Shown: positions 43,791-52,260 of the stretch, piece by piece
Layout: every line of letters starts with the position of its first letter
Numbering within the stretch: position 1 is the stretch's first letter
NCBI GenBank assembly: GCA_018660835.1
Contig: JABJJN010000011.1
Location: 1-64,000 of the forward strand
Direction: 5' to 3'
Length of the DNA: 64,000 nt
DNA from: Gemmatimonadota bacterium
GTDB taxonomy: Bacteria > Latescibacterota > UBA2968 > UBA8231
Notes under the pieces: model-generated
Seen by the model: only the letters and a program-made list of their open reading frames with translations
Told to the model about the DNA's origin: nothing
Database searches by the model: none
Made by a program: the position numbers and the translations under genes

Positions 43791-45998
43791 ATGCTGCCAG
43801 AACGCCAGGATATACTCGATCATTTGCTAGATGACGCTTATCAGCCGGCGAAGATCAAAGAGCTTTCGCGCGTATTCGATGTCACAGCAGACGAGTACCA
43901 GCAGTTTCGTCTGTTCATGCGTCAACTCGAGCAAGAGGGTACCGTCGTGCGGTTGCACCGTCGACGATTTGTTCATCCTGCGACGCTGAAGCGTCTATGG
44001 GGCAGACTGAAGATCCACCCCCGTGGAATCGCTTTTGTCCATCGTGCCGGTCGGGATCCGGATATTCTCGTCGCCGAGGAGGATATCGGCGCCGCTGTCG
44101 ATGGAGACTGGGTCGAAGTAGAGATGCTTGGCGTCCATGGCGGCGCGATTCCCGCACCACGAGGACGGGTCGTCTCCATAAGAGATCTACCTAAACGACA
44201 AGCTCTTGGGACCTACCGCGTGCGGGGTGGTCATGGCATCGTTGTTCTTCACGACGAACAGAAGACGGTTGTTTCTGTGTCGAGCCCGCCGGCAGCGGCA
44301 GCGGCAGTGGACAATGGCGATCTGGTGATGGTCGCTGTAGAGGAGGTGCCCGCAGGAGCGGCTCCACGCCGTTTCTGCGAGATTGAGCAGGTTCTAGGGG
44401 CCGCCGATGATCCCCGCTTTGATTGGCTGGTCGTGGCAGCCCGACACGAACTGCCATTGCAGGCCAATCCCGATGCCGTGGCAGAAGCCCGGGACCTGAT
44501 CGACGCCCAGCCCGCGGACCTGACGAAGGGACGGCGAGATCTTCGCGACCTCGAGTGTGTGACCATCGACCCTTCATCGGCCCAGGATTTTGACGACGCG
44601 GTTTCATTGGAGCTACTGCCCTCGGGAGATCAGCGCCTCGGTGTCCACATCGCGGATGTCAGTCATTACGTCACGCCCGGAAGTGTCATCGATGCAGACG
44701 CGCGATTGCGTGGGACGTCAGTCTATCTGTGCGATCAGGTGATCCATATGCTGCCACCTGAATTGGCAGCAGAAGCTTGTTCTCTGAAACCACATGAGGA
44801 TCGTCTCGCCGTATCCATTTTTCTCGATATTGATGGCGCCGGACGGATCGTGGCTACGGACGGTGCCGTCAGTGTGATCCGCTCTGCGGCGCGGCTGACC
44901 TACGAACAAGTACAGACGGTCATCGACGGTGAGCCGGTTCGTGGTGCTGTGGCTGCTTTCGAGGAACTCCTCCTGGAAATGTCTGCTCTCAGCTTGCGAC
45001 TGAGGGCGCGTCGAATCGAACGGGGTGCACTGGATTTTGATGTTCCGGAGTCCAAGGTCGACGTGGGCGAAGATGGTTTGCCTACCGGCGTTGGACGGCA
45101 TGAGCGACTCTCAAGTCATCGCCTGGTAGAAGAGTTCATGTTAGCTGCCAACGAGGCGGTCGCAGCGCAGATGCTGGATGCAGATCTTGATGCCTTGTAT
45201 CGCGTTCACGACCCTCCCGATCCAGACAAGCTGGAACTGGTTCGCCAGGTTGTGAGTTCTCTCGGTCAGCGCCTGCCCCCTGGACGGAAAGTTCGCAGCA
45301 GGGACCTGCAGTCGATTCTCATGCATTTCGAGGGTCGCAAGGAGGCGCCATTGGTAGGGCAGCTTGTTTTGCGTTCCATGATGCGAGCCAGCTATTCGAC
45401 GGAGGCGACTGAGCACTTTGGTCTGGCATCGGAGGCGTATCTGCACTTCACCTCACCGATTCGCCGCTATCCTGATCTGCACGTCCATCGTCTATTGAAG
45501 GCGACCTTGTCAGGAGAGGAGCCCACCGCCACGCAAGATACAGACTGGCTGGCTGAGTGGACGACGCACGCCGAGCGTCGTGCCGTTGATGCCGAACGCC
45601 AGCTGTTGCGACTCAAGCAATTGCGCTACATGCAGCCACATGTTGGCGAAGAATTCGATGGCAAGGTCTGCGGTGTCATCGGCAGTGGATTCTTTGTTGA
45701 ACTCGATGAACTGTTCGTCGAGGGGTTCTGTCCTCTTCGACTATTGGACGACTACTACGAATTCGATGAACACCGTCTGCGTCTGCTCTGCCCGCAGACG
45801 GGTGTCACCATTCGTTTAGGCACCGTCGCACGAGTTAAGATCGTTCGCGTTGATCTCGAAGCACGACAAATGGATCTATTGATGCTGTCCGCTGTCAGCG
45901 AGCCACTGAAAGAGAAACGACTACGCAGTGACCACGCCGGAAAGGGCAAGCGCAAGCATCCGGGGCGTCGACGAGCCAAGCAACGTCGTAGTCGCTAG
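43791..45998 (+). CDS. rnr: Ribonuclease R
   Basis: 735 residues. It is a processive 3'-5' exoribonuclease of the RNB family that degrades structured RNA, including tmRNA-tagged messages. A helix-turn-helix-like N-terminus leads into cold-shock-type domains (RLKIHPRGIAFVHR). The RNB catalytic motif IDPSSAQDFDDAVSLE lies near 260. HFTSPIRRYPDLHVHRLL and an S1 domain (EEFDGKVCGVIGSGFFVEL) follow, and the tail is very basic (KGKRKHPGRRRAKQRRSR). The stop overlaps by four bases with the convergent aminotransferase gene. Confidence 0.96.
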   Translation: MLPERQDILDHLLDDAYQPAKIKELSRVFDVTADEYQQFRLFMRQLEQEGTVVRLHRRRFVHPATLKRLWGRLKIHPRGIAFVHRAGRDPDILVAEEDIGAAVDGDWVEVEMLGVHGGAIPAPRGRVVSIRDLPKRQALGTYRVRGGHGIVVLHDEQKTVVSVSSPPAAAAAVDNGDLVMVAVEEVPAGAAPRRFCEIEQVLGAADDPRFDWLVVAARHELPLQANPDAVAEARDLIDAQPADLTKGRRDLRDLECVTIDPSSAQDFDDAVSLELLPSGDQRLGVHIADVSHYVTPGSVIDADARLRGTSVYLCDQVIHMLPPELAAEACSLKPHEDRLAVSIFLDIDGAGRIVATDGAVSVIRSAARLTYEQVQTVIDGEPVRGAVAAFEELLLEMSALSLRLRARRIERGALDFDVPESKVDVGEDGLPTGVGRHERLSSHRLVEEFMLAANEAVAAQMLDADLDALYRVHDPPDPDKLELVRQVVSSLGQRLPPGRKVRSRDLQSILMHFEGRKEAPLVGQLVLRSMMRASYSTEATEHFGLASEAYLHFTSPIRRYPDLHVHRLLKATLSGEEPTATQDTDWLAEWTTHAERRAVDAERQLLRLKQLRYMQPHVGEEFDGKVCGVIGSGFFVELDELFVEGFCPLRLLDDYYEFDEHRLRLLCPQTGVTIRLGTVARVKIVRVDLEARQMDLLMLSAVSEPLKEKRLRSDHAGKGKRKHPGRRRAKQRRSR

Positions 45999-47122
45999 CA
46001 GTCCATGAGTGCCAGCGCTTGATCGATCTCTTCCTCCGTGTTGTACACGTGTGGCGACAGACGAAGCCACCCACCACGATCCGTGATCATGACCCCCGCC
46101 TCATGCAGGCGCGCCGCGATCTGTGTTGACGATTCTGATTCGGGTCGGCGACAAGTGACAATGCCCGATTTTTCGTCCGGCAGCCGAGAACTGAGCACTT
46201 CATAACCCGCTGGTGTCAGGCCCTGGACGAGTCTGTCTGTGAGGGAGAGGATTCTTGCCTCGACCGTGTCCATGCCCAGCTCAAGCAGCAGATCAACAGC
46301 CGCCTTCGTACCGGCAATGCCGACTGTATTCTGTGTCCCCGTTTCAAACCGTCTCGCATCCTGATGAAGTGCCGTGTCATAGTCGAGAAAGTCATGCGAC
46401 GTCTGCACACTCGCCCATCCGATGGCAGCAGGATGGACGTGCCGCATGGCGCGACCAGAACAGAAGAAGATGGCACATCCTTCGGGGCCCATCAGCCATT
46501 TATGGGCGTCTGCTGCCAGACAGTCAATCCCCATTTTTTCTACATCTATGTGCAGGGCGCCCACGCTCTGAATCCCATCGACGACGAAGAGAATATCTCT
46601 TTCACGGCACAGTCGCCCAAGGGCAGCCAGATCGTTGCGAAAACCACTGAAGAATTCAACAGAGCTCACCGTGAGAACACGTGTGTGTGAATCGATGGCG
46701 TCGGCGAAATCCTCTACAAGCAATCTTCCATTGCGCTCTGCTACCTTGCGGATGCTCACACCTTTGTCTGCAAGCCCCAGCCAGGGGTAGACATTGGCTG
46801 GAAACTCGCGTTCAGCTACCACCACACTGTCTCCCGGTCGCCACTGAACACCAAGAGCGACAGCGATCAGGCCATCTGTCGTGTTCTTGAGGAAGGCGAT
46901 TTCGTCGCTACGTGCACCGATCAATCGTCCCACACTACGCCGAGCATCAGCATAGAGTGCATGCCAATCGGTGATGTGTGCCAAGCCATGTTCGGCGACA
47001 TCACGAAGATGGTGTTCCATGGCACGCTGGACGGGCAGCGAGATCGGTGCTACGGCGGCGTGATTTAGATAGGTCCAGTGGTCGGTGACAGGGAATTGCC
47101 GGCGCAACTGCTGCAGATCCAT
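45995..47122 (-). CDS. Class V PLP-dependent aminotransferase (cysteine desulfurase / isopenicillin-N-epimerase-like)
   Basis: 375 residues of aminotransferase fold type I, class V. The N-terminus FPVTDHWTYLNHAAVAP, the PLP-pocket Asp in ILFVVDGIQSVGALHID and the PLP lysine in DAHKWLMGP (K208) are visible. RFETGTQNT provides the phosphate-binding neighbour region. No conserved cysteine-loop typical of NifS/IscS is seen, so it is probably not the iron-sulfur cluster desulfurase. A transaminase, epimerase or selenocysteine-lyase-like activity is possible. It is divergent from the holA operon. Confidence 0.87.
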   Translation of the reverse strand: MDLQQLRRQFPVTDHWTYLNHAAVAPISLPVQRAMEHHLRDVAEHGLAHITDWHALYADARRSVGRLIGARSDEIAFLKNTTDGLIAVALGVQWRPGDSVVVAEREFPANVYPWLGLADKGVSIRKVAERNGRLLVEDFADAIDSHTRVLTVSSVEFFSGFRNDLAALGRLCRERDILFVVDGIQSVGALHIDVEKMGIDCLAADAHKWLMGPEGCAIFFCSGRAMRHVHPAAIGWASVQTSHDFLDYDTALHQDARRFETGTQNTVGIAGTKAAVDLLLELGMDTVEARILSLTDRLVQGLTPAGYEVLSSRLPDEKSGIVTCRRPESESSTQIAARLHEAGVMITDRGGWLRLSPHVYNTEEEIDQALALMDC

Positions 47123-47185
47123 GGGTCAAGCCTCGTGTTGAGTGTCCGTGAAAGATTCAGCAAATAATCGAAGAGCGGGACTGGA

Positions 47186-47214
47186 TTGACGCTATTGGTC
47201 GCCCCGCGTAGGTT
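47186..47214 (+). promoter_or_regulatory. Predicted promoter of the small membrane protein-holA operon
   Basis: TTGACG, a 17-base spacer and TAGGTT lie just upstream of the ATG at 47224, so the mRNA leader would be very short. Confidence 0.45.
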
Positions 47215-47223
47215 GGCGAGACG

Positions 47224-47397
47224 ATGCTAAAACTGATACTCCTGGCGACCCTGTGCACCTTCGGCTACAGGCTGATTAAGTCTCTGACGTCGTCCTCCAA
47301 GCACATTTCATCTGGTAGCTCTCGGTGGCGACGTAAGGCCACGCCAGTGGAAGATGCAGATTTTGAGGAACTCGACCAAGACAAGGAGACTAAGTGA
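47224..47397 (+). CDS. 57-residue membrane protein upstream of holA
   Basis: ATG at 47224 opens 57 codons. The product has one N-terminal hydrophobic helix (LKLILLATLCTFGYRLIKSL), a basic middle (SSRWRRKA) and an acidic end (EDADFEELDQDKETK). Its stop overlaps the holA start as GTGA, so the two are translationally coupled. Its plan resembles small single-helix FCB proteins such as DUF4834, but this is only suggestive. Confidence 0.6.
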   Translation: MLKLILLATLCTFGYRLIKSLTSSSKHISSGSSRWRRKATPVEDADFEELDQDKETK

Positions 47398-48464
47398 GCG
47401 CGAAGGCTGTGAAAAAGTCTCGGGCACGCCGAAAGTCCACGCCTGAAGATGTACGACGTTCCTTCGACGAGGAGGACGCACCAGCGCCATTCTATCTGCT
47501 CCATGGCGACGAGGAGTATGGGCGACGGCAACTCTATCATTGGCTGCTTGAGCGCCTGACGCCTGCTGTGGCAGCAGAATTTAACGTCGATACGTTCCAC
47601 GCAGATGCTCTCGATCCACAGCGCTTTCTTGATGTCTATTTCTCCTATCCCATGATGGCGACACAGCGCCTCGTCGTCCTGAAGGGGATCGACAAACTGT
47701 CGCCGGCGCACACGAAGGCCTTGGAGCCTGTCGTAGAGCAAGGAGCGGAAACATCCTTGCTGCTGATGGTGGGAGCAAAGATTGACATGCGACGAAAACT
47801 ATTCGCGCAGCTCGCCAGCAAGGGCCAGGCTGTCGAGTTCAAGGTGCCTTACGACGACAAGCTCCCACAGGCGATCGGTGGAATTGCGAAGGACAAGGGC
47901 ATGGAGATTCAACCAGAGGCGATCGATCTTCTGGGTATGTACATGGGCCCCAGGCAATTACAGGAAATCGCTCACGAATTGGACAAGCTGTCGATTTATG
48001 CGGGAGAGGGGAACCTGATCGAATCCCGTCACGTGAATGAGACGAGTGGAAGTGGACGCAATACAAGCATCTTTGATTTCACAGACGCCGTGGGAAGCTC
48101 AGATGCGCCGCGAGCGCAACGATTACTGCACGATCTTCTCGAGCAAGGGGAGGAGCCGGCGCGAATCCTGCCCATGTTGTCGCGGCATTTGCAGTTGTTG
48201 CTGCGTACACAACAGCTGGAGCAGCAACGCTTGCCTCGAGATGAAATGGCTCGTGCCCTCGGGATTTCCCCCTTCTTTCTGGCTCCTTATCGAACGCAGG
48301 CGCGGCAACTGACACCCGCTTCCCTCTGGCGGGGACTTAGTGCTCTTCGCCAGGCCGACGATCTGATCAAAGGGGGGGGGCGTGGGAGGAACAGACCGCA
48401 CGTCGTCATGGACCTGTGTCTGGCCCAGCTCTTGGGGCGGCCCGGCGCGACGACCACAATATGA
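47394..48464 (+). CDS. holA: DNA polymerase III delta subunit
   Basis: 356 residues. It is the clamp-loader subunit that opens the beta clamp. After a basic N-terminus, FYLLHGDEEYGRRQLYHWLL begins domain I. The segment YPMMATQRLVVLKGIDKLS, the domain II FKVPYDDKLPQAIGGIAK and TSIFDFTDAVGSSDAPRAQ are typical. The collar domain contains PARILPMLSRHLQLLLRTQQ and ends LMDLCLAQLLGRP-like. GTG start overlapping the preceding small gene. A homopolymer of eight G at about 48371-48378 lies in the 3' part. Confidence 0.93.
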   Translation: MSAKAVKKSRARRKSTPEDVRRSFDEEDAPAPFYLLHGDEEYGRRQLYHWLLERLTPAVAAEFNVDTFHADALDPQRFLDVYFSYPMMATQRLVVLKGIDKLSPAHTKALEPVVEQGAETSLLLMVGAKIDMRRKLFAQLASKGQAVEFKVPYDDKLPQAIGGIAKDKGMEIQPEAIDLLGMYMGPRQLQEIAHELDKLSIYAGEGNLIESRHVNETSGSGRNTSIFDFTDAVGSSDAPRAQRLLHDLLEQGEEPARILPMLSRHLQLLLRTQQLEQQRLPRDEMARALGISPFFLAPYRTQARQLTPASLWRGLSALRQADDLIKGGGRGRNRPHVVMDLCLAQLLGRPGATTTI

Positions 48465-48474
48465 GGGGTAGGGG

Positions 48475-48503
48475 TTGACGATGGTCGGGCCCCAGAGTAT
48501 ATT
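48475..48503 (+). promoter_or_regulatory. Predicted promoter of trxA
   Basis: TTGACG, exactly 17 bases and TATATT. It is the best-looking promoter in the window. The start would fall near 48510, giving a leader of about 170 bases that carries the 17-bp repeat array. Confidence 0.72.
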
Positions 48504-48547
48504 CGCCCGTCCTTCATAAGTGCATGAAATTGCTCAATTTACAATTC

Positions 48548-48615
48548 TGAGCTGTATCATCCTTTGAGCCATATCAATATCTGAGCTGTACTAATCTCTG
48601 AGCTATCACAGTGTG
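48548..48615 (+). repeat. Four 17-bp direct repeats in the trxA leader
   Basis: Units begin at 48548, 48565, 48582 and 48599, each with TGAGC followed by (T/C)(G/A)TA-like sequence: TGAGCTGTATCATCCTT, TGAGCCATATCAATATC, TGAGCTGTACTAATCTC, TGAGCTATCACAGTGTG. The period is exact. The array sits between the promoter and the trxA ribosome binding site. It is not a CRISPR because there are no spacers. Confidence 0.85.
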
Positions 48616-48679
48616 GTGACCCGTTGGCCAACCCCAGGGGGGTCTTTGCCTGCGTGGCCCTTTCCTAGGAGAAGTTCCT

Positions 48680-49009
48680 ATGTCCGACCCCATCACTCTC
48701 ACCGATGACAATTTCGACGCTGAAGTCGTGAAGTCTGATCAACCTGTTCTCGTCGACTTCTGGGCCTCTTGGTGTGGCCCATGCCGCATGGTCGCCCCCA
48801 TCGTTGAGGAGTTGGTTTCTGAATACGATGGTCGGGCCAAAGTGGCGAAACTGGACGTGGACGCTGCGCAAAAGACGGCAGGCGAGTACGGCATTCGTAG
48901 TATTCCGACGCTGCTGATCTTCAAGGACGGCAAAGTGGCAGACCAAGTGATCGGTGCTGTTCCCAAGACGCAGATCACCGAAAAGCTCGACAAAGTCCTC
49001 GCAGGCTGA
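48680..49009 (+). CDS. trxA: Thioredoxin
   Basis: 109 residues, typical of thioredoxin 1. The redox site WCGPC is at 31-35 in VDFWASWCGPCRM. The cis-Pro is in IRSIPTLLIFKDGK, and the buried Asp is in PVLVDFWA. It reduces disulfides of ribonucleotide reductase and other cytoplasmic targets. AGGAGAAG is seven bases upstream of the ATG. It is monocistronic by position, with its own promoter and terminator. Confidence 0.98.
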   Translation: MSDPITLTDDNFDAEVVKSDQPVLVDFWASWCGPCRMVAPIVEELVSEYDGRAKVAKLDVDAAQKTAGEYGIRSIPTLLIFKDGKVADQVIGAVPKTQITEKLDKVLAG

Positions 49010-49033
49010 TCGCACGGACATTTTTGTGGAAAC

Positions 49034-49069
49034 GACGCCCTCTCCTCTGGCAGGAGAGGGCGTCTTTTC
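49034..49069 (+). terminator. Strong intrinsic terminator of trxA
   Basis: GACGCCCTCTCCT (49034-49046) pairs perfectly with AGGAGAGGGCGTC (49052-49064) across a 5-base loop. TTTT follows. Confidence 0.95.
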
Positions 49070-49144
49070 GTTATCTATAGCAACGTCCACCTGCTGTGGC
49101 AGTGTCAGCTGCTGCAAACCCGGCGATACCGAAACGAATCAACT

Positions 49145-49741
49145 ATGGCGAGCGACCCATTCTGGAGCAATCTCTTCCGTCGCAGAAGCGAGCAGGAAGA
49201 CGAGCTATACGAGATCCTGAGCAACGTGCCAATTTTCCAAGATCTTGGCCGGCGTGAGTTCGAGCGTGTGCGAGGAATTCTGCATCGCCGGACCTATAGC
49301 GAGGGGGAGGCGATTGTCCGGGAAGGTGACGTCGGCGTGGGGATGTATGTCATCCTGTCTGGAGAGGTCTCCATCGTTCAACAGAGCGCAGATGACGAAC
49401 AGATTGAGCTGGCTGTGTTCGGTCAGGGGGACTTCTTCGGCGACCAGGTTCTTCTCGATGAGTCGCCACGTACGGCTTCCGCTATCACACGCTCGACGAC
49501 GCGTGCCGTAGGGTTCTTTCGACCTGATCTGCTGGAACTGATCGAACGTAACCCCCGGCTCGGCCTGAAGATCGTCATGCGCCTATCGCATATGATCTCG
49601 GTCAGACTGCGACAGACGAACCGTCTTCTGAAGGACGCTCGCGATCGGTCGCGCAGGATCGAAGAAGAGGTGGCTGCGGCGAAGGCAGAAGCGGACGCCG
49701 CCAAAGCCGACGCACAAGAGGCCGCCCTTCCGGCGACATAG
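49145..49741 (+). CDS. Cyclic nucleotide-binding domain protein without HTH
   Basis: 198 residues. A cNMP-binding beta roll covers about 25-145: PIFQDLGRREFERVRGILH, EGEAIVREGDVGVGMYVILS and the phosphate-binding cassette region FGDQVLLDESPRTASAI, which keeps an Arg-Thr-Ala. No CRP-type DNA-binding domain follows. Instead residues 150-195 form an Ala/Lys/Glu-rich coiled coil (RIEEEVAAAKAEADAAKADA). It may be a cNMP-controlled scaffold or a partner of the permease encoded six bases downstream. Confidence 0.82.
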   Translation: MASDPFWSNLFRRRSEQEDELYEILSNVPIFQDLGRREFERVRGILHRRTYSEGEAIVREGDVGVGMYVILSGEVSIVQQSADDEQIELAVFGQGDFFGDQVLLDESPRTASAITRSTTRAVGFFRPDLLELIERNPRLGLKIVMRLSHMISVRLRQTNRLLKDARDRSRRIEEEVAAAKAEADAAKADAQEAALPAT

Positions 49742-49747
49742 GATTCA

Positions 49748-51235
49748 GTGGACGGATTAATCGGACAGCGCCTGAGGATTCTCCTCGGCATCATTGGCAT
49801 CGTCGCCGGACTATGGTTCATCTATGCCGTCCGCGGGATTTTGGCGCCTTTCATTCTCGCCTTCATCCTCGCCTATGTGATGACGCCCCTCGTCGATCGG
49901 ATGGAAGGACGAGGCCTTAGACGCACAGCCAGTATTCTACTGATTTTTGCCGGTGGATTTCTCTGCATCACTCTTGGGGTGGTGACAGCAGGGAAGCGGC
50001 TCGCCCAGGAGATGGTGGATCTGTCTGTCGAATTTCTACGCGAAGAATCGACGGAACGCGAGTTTGTGATTCGCAACGGTGGCAGTTCACGGCCCATGAT
50101 TGTGGAATTAGAAGCTGTGGGAGCTGGTCTGGGGATATCTGAGAATCCCTTTGCCATCACCGAGCCACGCATCGATGAACAGATCATCATCGAGCCAGGC
50201 AGCGAGCAGACCGTTCGTATTCGCTTTTCGCCCTCTCAATTGGCGTCCTTTGCGGGCAACCTCAAGATCAGGGAAGAGCGCACGGGAAAAATTACCTACA
50301 AGATCCCCTTGCGTGGCAATTCAGAGGCCGACGATGGTTGGATTCAATTCTGGAATGTCAAACGCTCACAGGAGCGGGGTTGGCGCAGTCCCGATTTTTG
50401 GGACCTCGATCGTAACAAGGAGAATGATTGGGGTGATATGGGCTTCAGTATATCAGGCCTCGACTTTGGCTCTGCTGGGCCAAATGTGCTCACCAAGATC
50501 ACGATCCTGGCCAAGGACATCGAGCCGCACATCCAGCCCATCATCGGTCAGGATACCGACCTGGCTACCCTGATTCAGACACACGGCTCACGTCTGATCA
50601 ATGTGTTGCTAGGGCGTACGACAGAGTTGGTTGGCGGTTTGTTCTCAGGCATCATGCTCATCGTCATTGTGCCCTTCGTCGCGTTTTTCTTCTTGCGCGA
50701 AGGCCGTCGGATTACGCATGGGATGATCGAAATGGTCCCCAATGGCTATTTCGAGATGACATTGAATCTATTGCATTCGATCAACAATTCGATCGGTGGC
50801 TACATCCGTGGTCAGATACTGGCGGTCTCCGTCGTCGCGATTCTTGCCGGCGTCGGTCTGATGCTGATTGGCATGCCCTATGCATGGCCGATCGGTGTGT
50901 TGGCGGGTCTATCCAACATGATCCCATATCTCGGCCCGATCATCGGCATCGCCGCAGCGACCGTCGTCGCCTTGGCCACACTTGGCGGCATGTCGATGGT
51001 GACAAAGGTGGTCATCGTCTTCGCCATCATTCAGATTGTCGACAATGTCCTCATTCAGCCGATCGTGATCGCCAAGAGTGTCGATCTGCATCCGTTGGTT
51101 ATTCTCGTCGTCGTCATGATTGGCAGCGACCTGTGGGGGATCGTGGGAATGCTTGTCGCCGTTCCCGCAACTGGTATCCTCAAGGTGAGCACACAGACCA
51201 TCTATAATGGTATCAGGGGGTACTCTGTGAGCTGA
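49748..51235 (+). CDS. AI-2E family (PerM/UPF0118) membrane protein with an Ig-like insertion
   Basis: 495 residues against about 350 usual; GTG start. The membrane domain is recognisable from the N-terminal helices (LAPFILAFILAYVMTPLVDR) and the C-terminal half (PFVAFFFLREGRRI, IRGQILAVSVVAILAG, SNMIPYLGPIIGIAAA, IVDNVLIQPIVIAKSV). Between helices three and four about 150 extra residues are inserted (about 98-250). The first 90 look like an ASH/HYDIN-type Ig domain: FVIRNGGSSRPMIVEL, GSEQTVRIRFSPSQLASFAG and YKIPLRGNS. The transported substrate of the family is uncertain. Confidence 0.85.
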   Translation: MDGLIGQRLRILLGIIGIVAGLWFIYAVRGILAPFILAFILAYVMTPLVDRMEGRGLRRTASILLIFAGGFLCITLGVVTAGKRLAQEMVDLSVEFLREESTEREFVIRNGGSSRPMIVELEAVGAGLGISENPFAITEPRIDEQIIIEPGSEQTVRIRFSPSQLASFAGNLKIREERTGKITYKIPLRGNSEADDGWIQFWNVKRSQERGWRSPDFWDLDRNKENDWGDMGFSISGLDFGSAGPNVLTKITILAKDIEPHIQPIIGQDTDLATLIQTHGSRLINVLLGRTTELVGGLFSGIMLIVIVPFVAFFFLREGRRITHGMIEMVPNGYFEMTLNLLHSINNSIGGYIRGQILAVSVVAILAGVGLMLIGMPYAWPIGVLAGLSNMIPYLGPIIGIAAATVVALATLGGMSMVTKVVIVFAIIQIVDNVLIQPIVIAKSVDLHPLVILVVVMIGSDLWGIVGMLVAVPATGILKVSTQTIYNGIRGYSVS

Positions 51236-51327
51236 GTCAGAGGACTGTGACAGACCACCTTTGGTCGCCTGCAACAGTCATCTCTTCATCAGTCACGGAC
51301 TGGACCACCCGTCTCTGCTGGCAGCCG

Positions 51328-51356
51328 TTGACAATGTGAGGCGGCGAAGCTACCTC
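51328..51356 (+). promoter_or_regulatory. Predicted promoter of the cold-shock-domain gene
   Basis: TTGACA, a 17-base spacer and TACCTC. The -35 is perfect and the -10 weak. The leader would be about 65 bases. Confidence 0.45.
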
Positions 51357-51426
51357 AATACCACAGTTTGTTGTAAATTTCTCTGACGTTCTACGCTGAC
51401 ACGCGCTTCTTGTGAGGAGGAGTCAT

Positions 51427-52257
51427 TTGGCTTCGCTGCAGATCAATCAGGCGACGATCGAAACCGTCGCCGATCGAATCGTACAAGCTCGCCAACTCCA
51501 CGGGAAAGACAGTAGCTATTCCATCGGACTCATCGTCGGTATCGAGATGCTTGCCGACGCGGACGCAGATATTGCCAAACAGATCCGAGCACAGGTTCTG
51601 AAGATCGAGGCAGGGGGAGGGCCTGACGAGGAATCTGGGCCCGCACCGGCTGAGGCTGAGAAGCGGTCCGGTGAGGAGACATCCACTGCACCGAGTGATG
51701 GTGCAGGTTTGGCCGAAAACACCTGGATTCGCGGTGCGGTAAAGTGGTTCAATAATGACAAGGGCTACGGATTCATCTCCACCGATGCGAACACGGATGT
51801 CTTCGTCCACTGGCGAGACATATCCTCCTGGGACCGTTCCCTTTCGCAGGGAGATCCCGTTGAATTTATGGTAACCAAGACAGCCAAGGGCTTTCAGGCG
51901 ATCAATGTCATGAAGCCTGATGGCGAACAAGCAGAGGGGGACGTGACCGCTGCTGATGGGGCGGGCGAGTTGTCCACCGAGCAAGTGGTTGCGGCGCAGA
52001 AGGAAATGGCAGCCGCTTCAGCCACGCCCGAGTCATCGACGACGCAGCCATCACACACGCAGGATGCCACGTCACAGATGGACAGCGATACGTCGAATGC
52101 CGCCTCGTTTGAGGCGAATTCATCATCACAGACACCATCATCACAGACACCATCATCACAGACAATCGAGCCAACGACATTCTCGGGTGCCGAAGCGGCT
52201 GCTACGGAACCTCCGGCTGACGTTGCCGCCAATGGAGACGAAGTCACGAATGGCTGA
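51427..52257 (+). CDS. Cold-shock-domain protein with N-terminal helical domain and disordered tail
   Basis: 276 residues, TTG start chosen because AGGAGG lies six bases upstream. An N-terminal helical domain (1-60) and a Glu/Pro-rich linker are followed by a cold-shock domain at about 99-165 with both RNA-binding motifs, KGYGFIS (RNP1) and VFVHW (RNP2). Ordinary cold-shock proteins have VFVHF. The last 100 residues are low-complexity Ser/Thr/Gln/Ala, including three SSQTP-type repeats encoded by a 15-bp tandem repeat. It probably binds single-stranded RNA or DNA. The stop is three bases before clpX. Confidence 0.8.
   Translation: MASLQINQATIETVADRIVQARQLHGKDSSYSIGLIVGIEMLADADADIAKQIRAQVLKIEAGGGPDEESGPAPAEAEKRSGEETSTAPSDGAGLAENTWIRGAVKWFNNDKGYGFISTDANTDVFVHWRDISSWDRSLSQGDPVEFMVTKTAKGFQAINVMKPDGEQAEGDVTAADGAGELSTEQVVAAQKEMAAASATPESSTTQPSHTQDATSQMDSDTSNAASFEANSSSQTPSSQTPSSQTIEPTTFSGAEAAATEPPADVAANGDEVTNG
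52121..52165 (+). repeat. 15-bp in-frame triplication
   Basis: CATCATCACAGACAC at 52121, 52136 and 52151 (last base differs in the third copy). It encodes repeated SSQTP in the disordered tail of the cold-shock-domain protein. The unit is a multiple of three, so copy changes keep the frame. Confidence 0.9.
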
Positions 52258-52260
52258 CCA

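Noticed and set aside
48548..48615. Short tandem repeats as a CRISPR array
   Set aside because: The 17-bp units are contiguous with no spacers, are too short, and no cas genes are in the window. The same holds for the 14-bp units at 55529-55626.
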